A stretch of DNA of 64,000 bases, from the NCBI GenBank assembly GCA_014218235.1, contig CM024757.1:149061371-149125370 (forward strand). Direction: 5' to 3'. The number at the start of each line of letters is the position of its first letter. Within the stretch, counting starts at the first letter, position 1. Of this stretch, positions 21,498-31,515 are shown in pieces. The notes under the pieces are model-generated. The model saw only the letters and a list, made by a program, of their open reading frames with translations, was not told the DNA's origin and made no database searches. Source of the stretch: Colocasia esculenta. Its lineage: Eukaryota; Streptophyta; Magnoliopsida; Alismatales; Araceae. The translations under genes were made by a program, and so were the position numbers.

Positions 21498-22456
21498 CAG
21501 AAATGCTTTCTCAAATCGCGGTACATTTTAGTACTACTTGGATGGATAGTGTACCTAGATTTATGAGCCTCTTCCAACACTCGCTGCTTTACTTCTCTTT
21601 CTGCTGGAACAAACAACCTACCTCTGAGCCTAATCACACATTTATCATCAATGGTAACTCCTTCCATTTTTACAATCTCAGCTAAACCTACATCTGCTCT
21701 CTGAGCCTCAACAATCTGCCAATACAAGGACGGCTCTACAGCACTAGCAGCTAGTACTGCCCGTCGCTGACTACTGGGCACATACAAGGAGTTCTCCACT
21801 ATCTCTTCATACAGCTTCCATTCTTTAATCATCATCAGATTTATATATGCTTTTCTGCTCAAGGCATCTGCTACAACATTGGCCTTACCCGGATGGTAAG
21901 CCAAACTAAAATCATAATCCTTTAAATATTCAATCCATCTACGCTGACGAAGATTCAAATCTTTCTGTGAGAAAATATACTTCAAGCTTTTATGATCTAT
22001 AAAGATCTCAAATCTCTCGCCATATAGATAATGCCTCCACATTTTCAAAGCAAACACAACTGCTGCCAATTCCAAATCATGAGTGGGGTAATTCTCTTCT
22101 GCTGGCTTCAATTGCCTAGACGCATAAGCTATTACTTTGCCATGCTGCATAAGCACTGCGCCAAGTCCTCTCCTTGAAGCATCTGCATAAACCACAAAAC
22201 CACCACTTCCTGCCGGTAATGTCAATATGGGTGCTGTTGTAAGCCTCTTCTTCAACTCCATAAAACTTTTATGACATTCACCGGACCACACAAAAGGCAC
22301 ACCTTTCCTAGTCAACTTGGTCATAGGTGCTGCAATCTTAGAAAAATCTTGTATAAAGCACCTATAATAACCTGCCAATCCCAGAAAACTTATAATCTCA
22401 GTCATTGTCTTAGGCACTTCCCATTTCATCACTACTTCCACTTTATTTGGGTCCAC
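21473..22456 (-). pseudogene. gypsy-1 RNase H and integrase zinc-binding N-terminus
   Basis: It opens at the RT-RNase H linker (VEVVMKWEVPKTMTEIISFL, GLAGYYRCFIQDFS). The RNase H landmarks FVVYADASRRGLGAVLMQ, YPTHDLELAAVVFALKMWRHYLYG and FIDHKSLKYIFSQ follow, then SLAYHPGKANVVADALSR. The integrase linker (VKQRVLEEAHKSRYTIHPSSTKMY, read in two pieces; RDLRKHFWWPHM) begins after it. One-base changes at both ends (near 22467 and 21478) put it out of frame with RT and with the integrase core. Confidence 0.85.
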
Positions 22457-22557
22457 TGCTACTCCTTAGTTGAGATGACATGACCCAGAAACTGAATTTC
22501 TTTTAAACAAAATTCACACTTATTGAATTTAGCAAACAACTGATTATCCCTTAACAA

Positions 22558-23350
22558 CTATAGGGTAAACCTCAAATGAGCAGCATGATCCTCTTCATAT
22601 GTTGAATAAATCATAATATCATCTATAAAGAGCACAATGAATTGGTCTAAATACGGATGAAAAATTCTATTCATCAGATCCATAAAACCTGCAGGAGCAT
22701 TAGTCAACCCAAATGGCATAACCACAAATTCATAGTGACCATATCTAGTTCTAAATGCTGTTTTATCTATATCCTCCTCTTTAATTCTCAACTGATGGTA
22801 CCCGGACCTTAAATCAATTTTATAAAATACCTTTCCTAATTGCAACTGATCAAACAGATCATCTTTCCTCGGCAACGGGTACTTATTCTTAATGGTCACA
22901 TCATTCAACTTTCTATAATCCATACACATACGAAAACTTCCATCTTTCTTTTTCACAAATAATACCGGCGCTCCCCACGGAGAATGACTTGGCCTAATAA
23001 ACCCTTTCTGCAATAGCTCTTCTAATTGCTTTTTCAATTCTTTATGTTCTGCTGGTGCCATCCAATATGGAGCTTTAGAAATTGGCATGGTACCTGGCAG
23101 CAACTCAATGGTAAAGTGCACCTCTCTATGTGGAGCTAAACCAGGCAAATCTTCAAGAAAAACATCAACAAATTCCGTAACCACGGGAACTGCTTCCACT
23201 GATTGGCTAGCTTCTACCAGACTTACCGAGGCTAAATAGGCCACACATCCAGCATTTATCAACTTTCTAGCTCTAATTGCAGAAATTAGAAACTTAGAGG
23301 TATAGAAAGGCATACCTTGGTATTCAAATACTGCACCATTAGGATGACAA
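22558..23350 (-). pseudogene. gypsy-1 reverse transcriptase
   Basis: The frame covers ELLPGTMPISKAPYWMAPAE, GFIRPSHSPWGAPVLFVKKK, FRMCMDYRKLNDVT, KIDLRSGYHQLRI and FVVMPFGLTNAPAGFMDLMN. The catalytic motif is FIDDIMIYS (F-I-D-D). A TAG ends the frame at about 22558, where the family continues. At its 5' end the copia array is inserted exactly at 23350. Removing the array and one GACAA copy joins this to the protease frame at 33336 without a phase change. Confidence 0.85.
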
Positions 23351-23629
23351 TGTTGAACCACTCCTATATTTTTACCTTTTTATTTTGGTGATAATAAAAT
23401 TTATGTTTAATTAATTATTATTAAAAATATTTAATATTATGTTTTTCTTAATAAATATAAATTTACATGATTAATTGAATATTAAATGTATTTATTAGCA
23501 TGATTTTTCTAATAATAAATTAAATATCATGATTTTCTAATAAATATAATTTTATGACATTATTCTATAATGATTTGCACTAAACAGATAAATGGATTCC
23601 ATTCAATATATATATGGATTTCAGTTCGC

Positions 23630-24110
23630 AAAGTGCCATAAGGATTCACTGTCATAAGGATTCACTCTCATAAGGATTCACTGCTATAAGGATTCACTCT
23701 CATAAGGATTCACTGCTATAAGGATTCACTCTCACATCGATTTGGTCCCATAACGATTTGATAAGTGACTTTCATATCGATTTGGTCCCATAACGATTTG
23801 ATAAGTGACTCCACATCGATTTGGTCCCATAACGATTTGATAAGTGACTTTCACATCGATTTGGTCCCATAACGATTTGATAAGTGACTCCACATCGATT
23901 TGCTCTCATAACGATTCGCTCTCATAAGGATTCGATAAGTAACTCTCATAAGGATTCCTTTGTAACTCACACAGACTCCTTTGTAAAAATATGGATTCCT
24001 TTGTAAAACATGGATTCCTTTGTAACTCTCATAAGGATTTGATAAGTGAAACATGGATTCCTTTGTAAAACACAGACTTCTTTGTAAAAACATAGATTTC
24101 CTTTATATTT
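23630..24110. repeat. Short-period repeat array in copia LTR 1
   Basis: About six units of a 15-16-base repeat (cataaggattcactct) are followed by four to five units of a roughly 40-base repeat (atcgatttggtcccataacg, then atttgataagtgact). Later come looser copies of ttcctttgtaa with tatggattc. ATCGAT and AACGATT are the CpG cores. The equivalent arrays lie at about 27711-28190 and 31795-32275. Confidence 0.85.
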
Positions 24111-24413
24111 CAAAGTGCCTTTTGGCATCTAGTGAAAAAGTCAATATTCTTGATTTGCGTAATCCTCTATCTTTCTGACAGGAGATCTTTTTGCTTATCT
24201 TTCTAGATCTCTTCTCTCCTGCCAACAAAAGAGAGATTACTTACCACTTCTGGGTGGCATCAGGAAACATAAAGGTATGAGCCTTTTTGACAGAAACACT
24301 ATTTTATCTAAACACTTTTTTCTATGCTTGCAGACCTCGTAGACCACAAATTATCAGAAGAAAGAGAAGATGAGCAACGGCTAGAACTCCAACGGATTTA
24401 TTCAAATTGCTCA

Positions 24414-24421
24414 TATAAAAG
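24414..24421 (+). promoter_or_regulatory. TATA-type motif in copia LTR 1
   Basis: TATAAAAG, preceded by attgctca, lies about 750 bases before the LTR end. The same motif occurs in LTR 2 (28495-28502) and LTR 3 (32579-32586). It is a plausible promoter for gag RNA; the start site cannot be seen. Confidence 0.5.
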
Positions 24422-25166
24422 ATGAAGCAAGGCTGAAGAAGGAGCATGAGCTTTCCTGAAGATTTTTCAAGAGTGTACAACCAGTGAGGAACCTGAACTC
24501 CAAATACACTCAAAGAAAAAGAGAGAAAGAGCCTGAGCCCAAGAAGAAGTGTTCAAGCATCTGAAGCACTGAAGCATTCAAGCTCCTTCTCCTCTCTTCT
24601 CTCTCTCTCTCTGTGCATCTTGTAAATCAGGGGGAGAGAGTCTTTTGCTGAGAGTTCTTGTAGTTGGTTTTTATTTGTTCCAACTCTCAGCTTTGTTCTT
24701 TCTTTTCTAAGAAAGACTTCTGTCCAGCTGTAGGACTGTATACAGTGTCTAACCCAGCTAGGGGTTTGTGTCTAGCAAACCGCACTGGGGTTTGTACCAG
24801 GAGGTTGGCTTCTTTACCTGTAAGAGAAGTGGGCTGCCTTCTTGCCCGGGAAAGAGAAGAAGACCAGCTGGGGTGCTGGGTGTTGTAGTGTCCTTAAGGG
24901 GGACTGTACCCTTGGTTAGTGAAATCCCAAGAGGTTGCTTGGGGACTGGACGTAGGACTTCCATGTGGGAAGGGCCGAACCAGGATAAATCTCTTGTGTT
25001 ATTTGTGTGATTGTTTATTTGCTTCCGCACTGCTACTCTTCATCACACTAAACTAACCAAACCTTCAAGTGTTAATTTCTGTGTTTAAGTTTCTATTTCA
25101 GATCTCAGAAAACCTATTCACCCCCCCTCTAGGTTAGCTTGCTGCCGTACCAAAAGGGCCAACAAG

Positions 25167-25178
25167 TGGTATCAGAGC
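25167..25178 (+). promoter_or_regulatory. tRNA-Met primer binding site, copia unit 1
   Basis: TGGTATCAGAGC begins two bases after the LTR 1 end at 25164. The equivalent in unit 2 is at 29249-29260. Confidence 0.92.
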
Positions 25179-25227
25179 GGGTCTCTGATCATTCAAAGAA
25201 GATCCAACGATCTTAGAGTAAAGATCC

Positions 25228-26541
25228 ATGGCAGCTCAAGGATATGTTGAAGGTCAATCAGTCACCAGACCTCCATTCTTTGATGGAGAGGACTACCAAT
25301 ATTGGAAGATGCGAATGGAATGCTTCATTCGAGGCACAGACTTCGATCTGTGGCAGGTAATAGAGGTAGGTGATTTTGTTGTTGTTCCTGTTCCAGGCAC
25401 TACTGCTATTACAATAGCTGATAAAAATAAACTATCTTTAAACTTTAAAGCTAAGAACTATTTATGTTGTGCTTTATCCAAAAAGGAATTTAGTAGAGTA
25501 TCTGCATGCAAATCTGCTAAAGAAATTTGGGATAAACTGCAGATAACTTATGAAGGAACGGATAAAGTGAAACAAACTAGAATAGATATTCTTGTTTCAC
25601 AATATGAACAATTTAAAATGCTTTCAAGCGAAAATATTACTACTATGTATAATAGATTTTCAAGCATAGTAGTAGGCTTAAATTCTCTTGGTAAAACTCT
25701 TTCCAATGAAGAAACCGTTAGAAAAATACTTAGGTCTTTAACTGTTTCATGGACACCTAAAGTAACCGCTATTGAAGAAGCCCATGACTTAACCAAATTG
25801 TCAATTGATAATTTAATAGGTTCTCTCATGGCACATGAAATAAATATGGAGCGATTGTCTGAAAGCTCATCTAAGAAGAAATGTACTAATGCTCTTAAGG
25901 TTGTAGCTGCTCCTTCCACTTCTTCTTCTAGCTCCAAAAATGCAGATTCTGAAGACAGTGACGTAGATGAAGTACTGTCCAAGCTTCAGAAAATTCTCAA
26001 GAAGAAGAAAAATGGATCAAGAAGGTTTCAAAAGAAAGAGAGAAAAGAAAAAGAACCAGTCTGCTATGAATGCAGAAAACCTGGACATCTAAGACCAGAT
26101 TGTCCTAAACTAAAGAAGATTGGTCAACCAGAAAAGTCCAAAAAGAAGCACAAGAAATTCAAAAGAAAAGCTATGGCGGCTGCTTGGGAAAATGAAGAGA
26201 CCACATGCTCAGAATCATCAAGCTCAGAATCAGAGAAAGAGCAGGTAAATCTAGCCCTCATGGTAGGACTAGATGAGGTACATCCTAACTCATCTTTTGA
26301 TTCTTGCACAGATTCAGGATCAGAATCTGAAGACTTAGAAGAAGTATTTAATGAACTATATGAAAAACATAAAAATGTTGTAAAAGAATTAAAGAATCTA
26401 AAAAACAACACTATTTGCTTAGAAAACACCAATTCGGATCTTAAATCCGAATTGGAGCAACTAGAAAAACAATTAAAGGATAGTAAAGATAATAATTCTC
26501 TTTTGAATGAAAATTTAAGAGCACGGATAATGAAAAAGTAG
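25228..26541 (+). CDS. gag: Copia gag, unit 1 (437 aa; shortened by a one-base deletion)
   Basis: The ATG at 25228 (atccATGgcagc) opens MAAQGYVEGQSVTRPPFF, then DYQYWKMRMECFIRG, the conserved gag N-terminus. VSACKSAKEIWDKLQITYEG, ETVRKILRSLTVSWTPKVTA and LIGSLMAHEINMERL follow. The zinc knuckle CYECRKPGHLRPDC is near residues 279-292. After it come an acidic Ser/Glu stretch and a coiled-coil-like tail. It is identical in protein to unit 2 until near the end, where one missing T at about 26517 changes the last residues to RARIMKK. It would form virus-like particles and bind the element RNA. No pol follows. Confidence 0.85.
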   Translation: MAAQGYVEGQSVTRPPFFDGEDYQYWKMRMECFIRGTDFDLWQVIEVGDFVVVPVPGTTAITIADKNKLSLNFKAKNYLCCALSKKEFSRVSACKSAKEIWDKLQITYEGTDKVKQTRIDILVSQYEQFKMLSSENITTMYNRFSSIVVGLNSLGKTLSNEETVRKILRSLTVSWTPKVTAIEEAHDLTKLSIDNLIGSLMAHEINMERLSESSSKKKCTNALKVVAAPSTSSSSSKNADSEDSDVDEVLSKLQKILKKKKNGSRRFQKKERKEKEPVCYECRKPGHLRPDCPKLKKIGQPEKSKKKHKKFKRKAMAAAWENEETTCSESSSSESEKEQVNLALMVGLDEVHPNSSFDSCTDSGSESEDLEEVFNELYEKHKNVVKELKNLKNNTICLENTNSDLKSELEQLEKQLKDSKDNNSLLNENLRARIMKK

Positions 26542-26554
26542 AGTTGGAAGAAAA

Positions 26555-27016
26555 ATGAAAACTCTAACTGAAGAAAATTTTTATTTAAAAGAATCAGTTA
26601 GGAAATTAACTAAAGGAAAAACATCTCTAGCCCTATGCTTAAAAGGATCAAAATCTGGAAATGACAAACAAGGGCTTGGTTATACACCTCCAGAAAAAGG
26701 AAAACAAGTAATAAACTCAGGAAAATATCCTTTACCAAAATTTGTAAAAGAAACCAAAATGCCTCAGAAAAAGGAACCTGAAACAACCAAGCTTTATCAA
26801 AAGAAAAAGGTTTCTAAAAATTATGTTCAAATCATGCATCACAAAGGCAATAAGAACTGCAAAACAAATTATATTCATTGCTGCTCTCATTGCAATAAAC
26901 TAGGACACACAGTGAACACCTGCACAACTAAGCACCTAGTTTGGATACCTAAAGGCTATTTTTATGCATCTAATCATCAAGGACCCAAAAAGATTTGGGT
27001 ACCTACTTCTGAGTAG
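26555..27016 (+). CDS. Second gag-related frame, unit 1 (153 aa)
   Basis: It opens MKTLTEENFYLKESVRKLTK and ends QGPKKIWVPTSE. A second knuckle-like motif CSHCNKLGHTVNTC (CX2CX4HX4C) precedes the 'IWVP' sequence that marks the gag-protease boundary in SIRE-type elements. It therefore corresponds to the C-terminal end of a normal gag, here in a separate frame. Nothing like a protease follows; the sequence runs into noncoding DNA and the polypurine tract (aaagggggagat, 27421-27432). Confidence 0.7.
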   Translation: MKTLTEENFYLKESVRKLTKGKTSLALCLKGSKSGNDKQGLGYTPPEKGKQVINSGKYPLPKFVKETKMPQKKEPETTKLYQKKKVSKNYVQIMHHKGNKNCKTNYIHCCSHCNKLGHTVNTCTTKHLVWIPKGYFYASNHQGPKKIWVPTSE

Positions 27017-27432
27017 TTTATTTGCAGGTTAGCCTTGGAGCATCAAAAACCAAGGATGCTCAAGGCAGGAGTGACTGCAGACTCTTCATTCAAATCACAT
27101 CTGAAGAAAGAGTAGTCACAAAAATTGAATTGGTCTTCATTACTAATAATTATTTACAAGTTTCATTCAGGTGGAGTCTCTCACTCAGGGGGAGCACAGA
27201 CTAAGGGGGAGTTATTCATTTATGTCAATCATTGTTGAACCCCTCAATGGTAAGAATTTCTTTCACAAAGGGGAGAGAATGCAATGGTAAGAACCTTCCT
27301 TTTTGGTTTGTGACAAAAAGGGGGAGAGTATGCATGGTATGCTTTATCTGTGAATTTTCTGTATTTTCTATGCTTTACGTATTTTTGTCAGAAAATTCTC
27401 ATAAATTTTGTCATCACCAAAAAGGGGGAGAT
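27017..27432 (+). other. 3' noncoding region and polypurine tracts, unit 1
   Basis: Several purine runs are present (cagggggagcac at about 27186, aagggggagtt at about 27203, aaagggggagagt at about 27307, and aaagggggagat directly before LTR 2). Multiple ggggga runs are usual between gag-pol and the LTR in this lineage. No pol remnant is visible. Confidence 0.7.
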
Positions 27433-29246
27433 TGTTGAACCACTCCTATATTTTACCTTTTTATTTTGGTGATAATAAAATTTATGTTTAATTAATTATT
27501 ATTAAAAATATTTAATATTATGTTTTTCTTAATAAATATAAATTTACATGATTAATTGAATATTAAATGTATTTATTAGCATGATTTTTCTAATAATAAA
27601 TTAAATATCATGATTTTCTAATAAATATAATTTTATGACATTATTCTATAATGATTTGCACTAAACAGATAAATGGATTCCATTCAATATATATATGGAT
27701 TTCAGTTCGCAAAGTGCCATAAGGATTCACTGTCATAAGGATTCACTCTCATAAGGATTCACTGCTATAAGGATTCACTCTCATAAGGATTCACTGCTAT
27801 AAGGATTCACTCTCACATCGATTTGGTCCCATAACGATTTGATAAGTGACTTTCATATCGATTTGGTCCCATAACGATTTGATAAGTGACTCCACATCGA
27901 TTTGGTCCCATAACGATTTGATAAGTGACTTTCACATCGATTTGGTCCCATAACGATTTGATAAGTGACTCCACATCGATTTGCTCTCATAACGATTCGC
28001 TCTCATAAGGATTCGATAAGTAACTCTCATAAGGATTCCTTTGTAACTCACACAGACTCCTTTGTAAAAATATGGATTCCTTTGTAAAACATGGATTCCT
28101 TTGTAACTCTCATAAGGATTTGATAAGTGAAACATGGATTCCTTTGTAAAACACAGACTTCTTTGTAAAAACATAGATTTCCTTTATATTTCAAAGTGCC
28201 TTTTGGCATCTAGTGAAAAAGTCAATATTCTTGATTTGCGTAATCCTCTATCTTTCTGACAGGAGATCTTTTTGCTTATCTTTCTAGATCTCTTCTCTCC
28301 TGCCAACAAAAGAGAGATTACTTACCACTTCTGGGTGGCATCAGGAAACATAAAGGTATGAGCCTTTTTGACAGAAACACTATTTTATCTAAACACTTTT
28401 TTCTATGCTTGCAGACCTCGTAGACCACAAATTATCAGAAGAAAGAGAAGATGAGCAACGGCTAGAACTCCAACGGATTTATTCAAATTGCTCATATAAA
28501 AGATGAAGCAAGGCTGAAGAAGGAGCATGAGCTTTCCTGAAGATTTTTCAAGAGTGTACAACCAGTGAGGAACCTGAACTCCAAATACACTCAAAGAAAA
28601 AGAGAGAAAGAGCCTGAGCCCAAGAAGAAGTGTTCAAGCATCTGAAGCACTGAAGCATTCAAGCTCCTTCTCCTCTCTTCTCTCTCTCTCTCTGTGCATC
28701 TTGTAAATCTGGGGGAGAGAGTCTTTTGCTGAGAGTTCTTGTAGTTGGTTTTTATTTGTTCCAACTCTCAGCTTTGTTCTTTCTTTTCTAAGAAAGACTT
28801 CTGTCCAGCTGTAGGACTGTATACAGTGTCTAACCCAGCTAGGGGTTTGTGTCTAGCAGAACCGCACTGGGGTTTGTACCAGGAGGTTGGCTTCTTTACC
28901 TGTAAGAGAAGTGGGCTGCCTTCTTGCCCGGGAAAGAGAAGAAGACCAGCTGGGGTGCTGGGTGTTGTAGTGTCCTTAAGGGGGACTGTACCCTTGGTTA
29001 GTGAAATCCCAAGAGGTTGCTTGGGGACTGGACGTAGGACTTCCATGTGGGAAGGGCCGAACCAGGATAAATCTCTTGTGTTATTTGTGTGATTGTTTAT
29101 TTGCTTCCGCACTGCTACTCTTCATCACACTAAACTAACCAAACCTTCAAGTGTTAATTTCTGTGTTTAAGTTTCTATTTCAGATCTCAGAAAACCTATT
29201 CACCCCCCCTCTAGGTTAGCTTGCTGCCGTACCAAAAGGGCCAACA
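27433..29246 (+). repeat. LTR 2 of the gag-only copia array
   Basis: It is 1814 bp with the same ends as LTR 1. It serves as 3' LTR of unit 1 and 5' LTR of unit 2. It is marked by one fewer T in the early ttttacc run and by aaatctggggg where LTRs 1 and 3 read aaatcaggggg. Confidence 0.92.
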
Positions 29247-29309
29247 AGTGGTATCAGAGCGGGTCTCTGATCATTCAAAGAAGATCCAACGATCTTAGAG
29301 TAAAGATCC

Positions 29310-30641
29310 ATGGCAGCTCAAGGATATGTTGAAGGTCAATCAGTCACCAGACCTCCATTCTTTGATGGAGAGGACTACCAATATTGGAAGATGCGAATGG
29401 AATGCTTCATTCGAGGCACAGACTTCGATCTGTGGCAGGTAATAGAGGTAGGTGATTTTGTTGTTGTTCCTGTTCCAGGCACTACTGCTATTACAATAGC
29501 TGATAAAAATAAACTATCTTTAAACTTTAAAGCTAAGAACTATTTATGTTGTGCTTTATCCAAAAAGGAATTTAGTAGAGTATCTGCATGCAAATCTGCT
29601 AAAGAAATTTGGGATAAACTGCAGATAACTTATGAAGGAACGGATAAAGTGAAACAAACTAGAATAGATATTCTTGTTTCACAATATGAACAATTTAAAA
29701 TGCTTTCAAGCGAAAATATTACTACTATGTATAATAGATTTTCAAGCATAGTAGTAGGCTTAAATTCTCTTGGTAAAACTCTTTCCAATGAAGAAACCGT
29801 TAGAAAAATACTTAGGTCTTTAACTGTTTCATGGACACCTAAAGTAACCGCTATTGAAGAAGCCCATGACTTAACCAAATTGTCAATTGATAATTTAATA
29901 GGTTCTCTCATGGCACATGAAATAAATATGGAGCGATTGTCTGAAAGCTCATCTAAGAAGAAATGTACTAATGCTCTTAAGGTTGTAGCTGCTCCTTCCA
30001 CTTCTTCTTCTAGCTCCAAAAATGCAGATTCTGAAGACAGTGACGTAGATGAAGTACTGTCCAAGCTTCAGAAAATTCTCAAGAAGAAGAAAAATGGATC
30101 AAGAAGGTTTCAAAAGAAAGAGAGAAAAGAAAAAGAACCAGTCTGCTATGAATGCAGAAAACCTGGACATCTAAGACCAGATTGTCCTAAACTAAAGAAG
30201 ATTGGTCAACCAGAAAAGTCCAAAAAGAAGCACAAGAAATTCAAAAGAAAAGCTATGGCGGCTGCTTGGGAAAATGAAGAGACCACATGCTCAGAATCAT
30301 CAAGCTCAGAATCAGAGAAAGAGCAGGTAAATCTAGCCCTCATGGTAGGACTAGATGAGGTACATCCTAACTCATCTTTTGATTCTTGCACAGATTCAGG
30401 ATCAGAATCTGAAGACTTAGAAGAAGTATTTAATGAACTATATGAAAAACATAAAAATGTTGTAAAAGAATTAAAGAATCTAAAAAACAACACTATTTGC
30501 TTAGAAAACACCAATTCGGATCTTAAATCCGAATTGGAGCAACTAGAAAAACAATTAAAGGATAGTAAAGATAATAATTCTCTTTTGAATGAAAATTTAA
30601 TGAGCACGGATAATGAAAAAGTAGAGTTGGAAGAAAAATGA
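29310..30641 (+). CDS. gag: Copia gag, unit 2 (443 aa)
   Basis: It has the same protein as unit 1 without the terminal deletion, ending NEKVELEEK. Conserved blocks are the N-terminal MAAQGYVEGQSVTRPPFF, the ACKSAKEIWDKL and RKILRSLTVSW segments, the zinc knuckle CYECRKPGHLRPDC at residues 279-292, and the Lys-rich then acidic tail. The stop TGA overlaps the ATG of the next frame (ATGA, 30638-30641). This is the most intact coding region in the window and could still be expressed from the LTR promoter. Confidence 0.88.
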   Translation: MAAQGYVEGQSVTRPPFFDGEDYQYWKMRMECFIRGTDFDLWQVIEVGDFVVVPVPGTTAITIADKNKLSLNFKAKNYLCCALSKKEFSRVSACKSAKEIWDKLQITYEGTDKVKQTRIDILVSQYEQFKMLSSENITTMYNRFSSIVVGLNSLGKTLSNEETVRKILRSLTVSWTPKVTAIEEAHDLTKLSIDNLIGSLMAHEINMERLSESSSKKKCTNALKVVAAPSTSSSSSKNADSEDSDVDEVLSKLQKILKKKKNGSRRFQKKERKEKEPVCYECRKPGHLRPDCPKLKKIGQPEKSKKKHKKFKRKAMAAAWENEETTCSESSSSESEKEQVNLALMVGLDEVHPNSSFDSCTDSGSESEDLEEVFNELYEKHKNVVKELKNLKNNTICLENTNSDLKSELEQLEKQLKDSKDNNSLLNENLMSTDNEKVELEEK

Positions 30642-31099
30642 AAACTCTAACTGAAGAAAATTTTTATTTAAAAGAATCAGTTAGGAAATTAACTAAAGGA
30701 AAAACATCTCTAGCCCTATGCTTAAAAGGATCAAAATCTGGAAATGACAAACAAGGGCTTGGTTATACACCTCCAGAAAAAGGAAAACAAGTAATAAACT
30801 CAGGAAAATATCCTTTACCAAAATTTGTAAAAGAAACCAAAATGCCTCAGAAAAAGGAACCTGAAACAACCAAGCTTTATCAAAAGAAAAAGGTTTCTAA
30901 AAATTATGTTCAAATCATGCATCACAAAGGCAATAAGAACTGCAAAACAAATTATATTCATTGCTGCTCTCATTGCAATAAACTAGGACACACTGTGAAC
31001 ACCTGCACAACTAAGCACCTAGTTTGGATACCTAAAGGCTATTTTTATGCATCTAATCATCAAGGACCCAAAAAGATTTGGGTACCTACTTCTGAGTAG
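30638..31099 (+). CDS. Second gag-related frame, unit 2 (153 aa), overlapping gag by ATGA
   Basis: The protein is the same as at 26555-27016, with knuckle CSHCNKLGHTVNTC and terminal KKIWVP. It lies in the -1 frame relative to gag and starts inside gag's stop codon. An A-run (gaagaaaaatga) precedes the overlap. Since the same overlap underlies both units, it was present in the parent element. It could be a fixed frameshift, a stop-start reinitiation or a -1 slip. The sequence alone does not decide. Confidence 0.7.
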   Translation: MKTLTEENFYLKESVRKLTKGKTSLALCLKGSKSGNDKQGLGYTPPEKGKQVINSGKYPLPKFVKETKMPQKKEPETTKLYQKKKVSKNYVQIMHHKGNKNCKTNYIHCCSHCNKLGHTVNTCTTKHLVWIPKGYFYASNHQGPKKIWVPTSE

Positions 31100-31515
31100 T
31101 TTATTTGCAGGTTAGCCTTGGAGCATCAAAAACCAAGGATGCTCAAGGCAGGAGTGACTGCAGACTCTTCATTCAAATCACATCTGAAGAAAGAGTAGTC
31201 ACAAAAATTGAATTGGTCTTCATTACTAATAATTATTTACAAGTTTCATTCAGGTGGAGTCTCTCACTCAGGGGGAGCACAGACTAAGGGGGAGTTATTC
31301 ATTTATGTCAATCATTGTTGAACCCCTCAATGGTAAGAATTTCTTTCACAAAGGGGAGAGAATGCAATGGTAAGAACCTTCCTTTTTGGTTTGTGACAAA
31401 AAGGGGGAGAGTATGCATGGTATGCTTTATCTGTGAATTTTCTGTATTTTCTATGCTTTACGTATTTTTGTCAGAAAATTCTCATAAATTTTGTCATCAC
31501 CAAAAAGGGGGAGAT
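31100..31515 (+). other. 3' noncoding region and polypurine tracts, unit 2
   Basis: It is nearly identical to 27017-27432, ending aaagggggagat directly before LTR 3. Confidence 0.7.

Larger units (their letters stand above)
23351..25164 (+). repeat. LTR 1 of the gag-only copia array
   Basis: The ends are TGTTGAACC and GGGCCAACA. It contains a box array (23630-24110), an intron-like stretch (aaaggtatgagcc to tatgcttgcag, about 24272-24333) and a TATA-type motif TATAAAAG at 24414-24421. It differs from LTR 2 by single-base changes and a one-base deletion in tctagcaaaccg at about 24776. Confidence 0.92.

Noticed and set aside
23851..24093. Minus-strand 80-aa frame with FLQRSLCF / YKGIHVLQRN repeats (three copies across the array)
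   Set aside because: It is antisense of the LTR repeat array and is present only because the three LTRs are identical.
24758..25030. Frames on both strands near the copia LTR ends (also 28745-29112, 32829-33196)
   Set aside because: They lie in the LTR transcribed leader, overlap on both strands and have no family resemblance.
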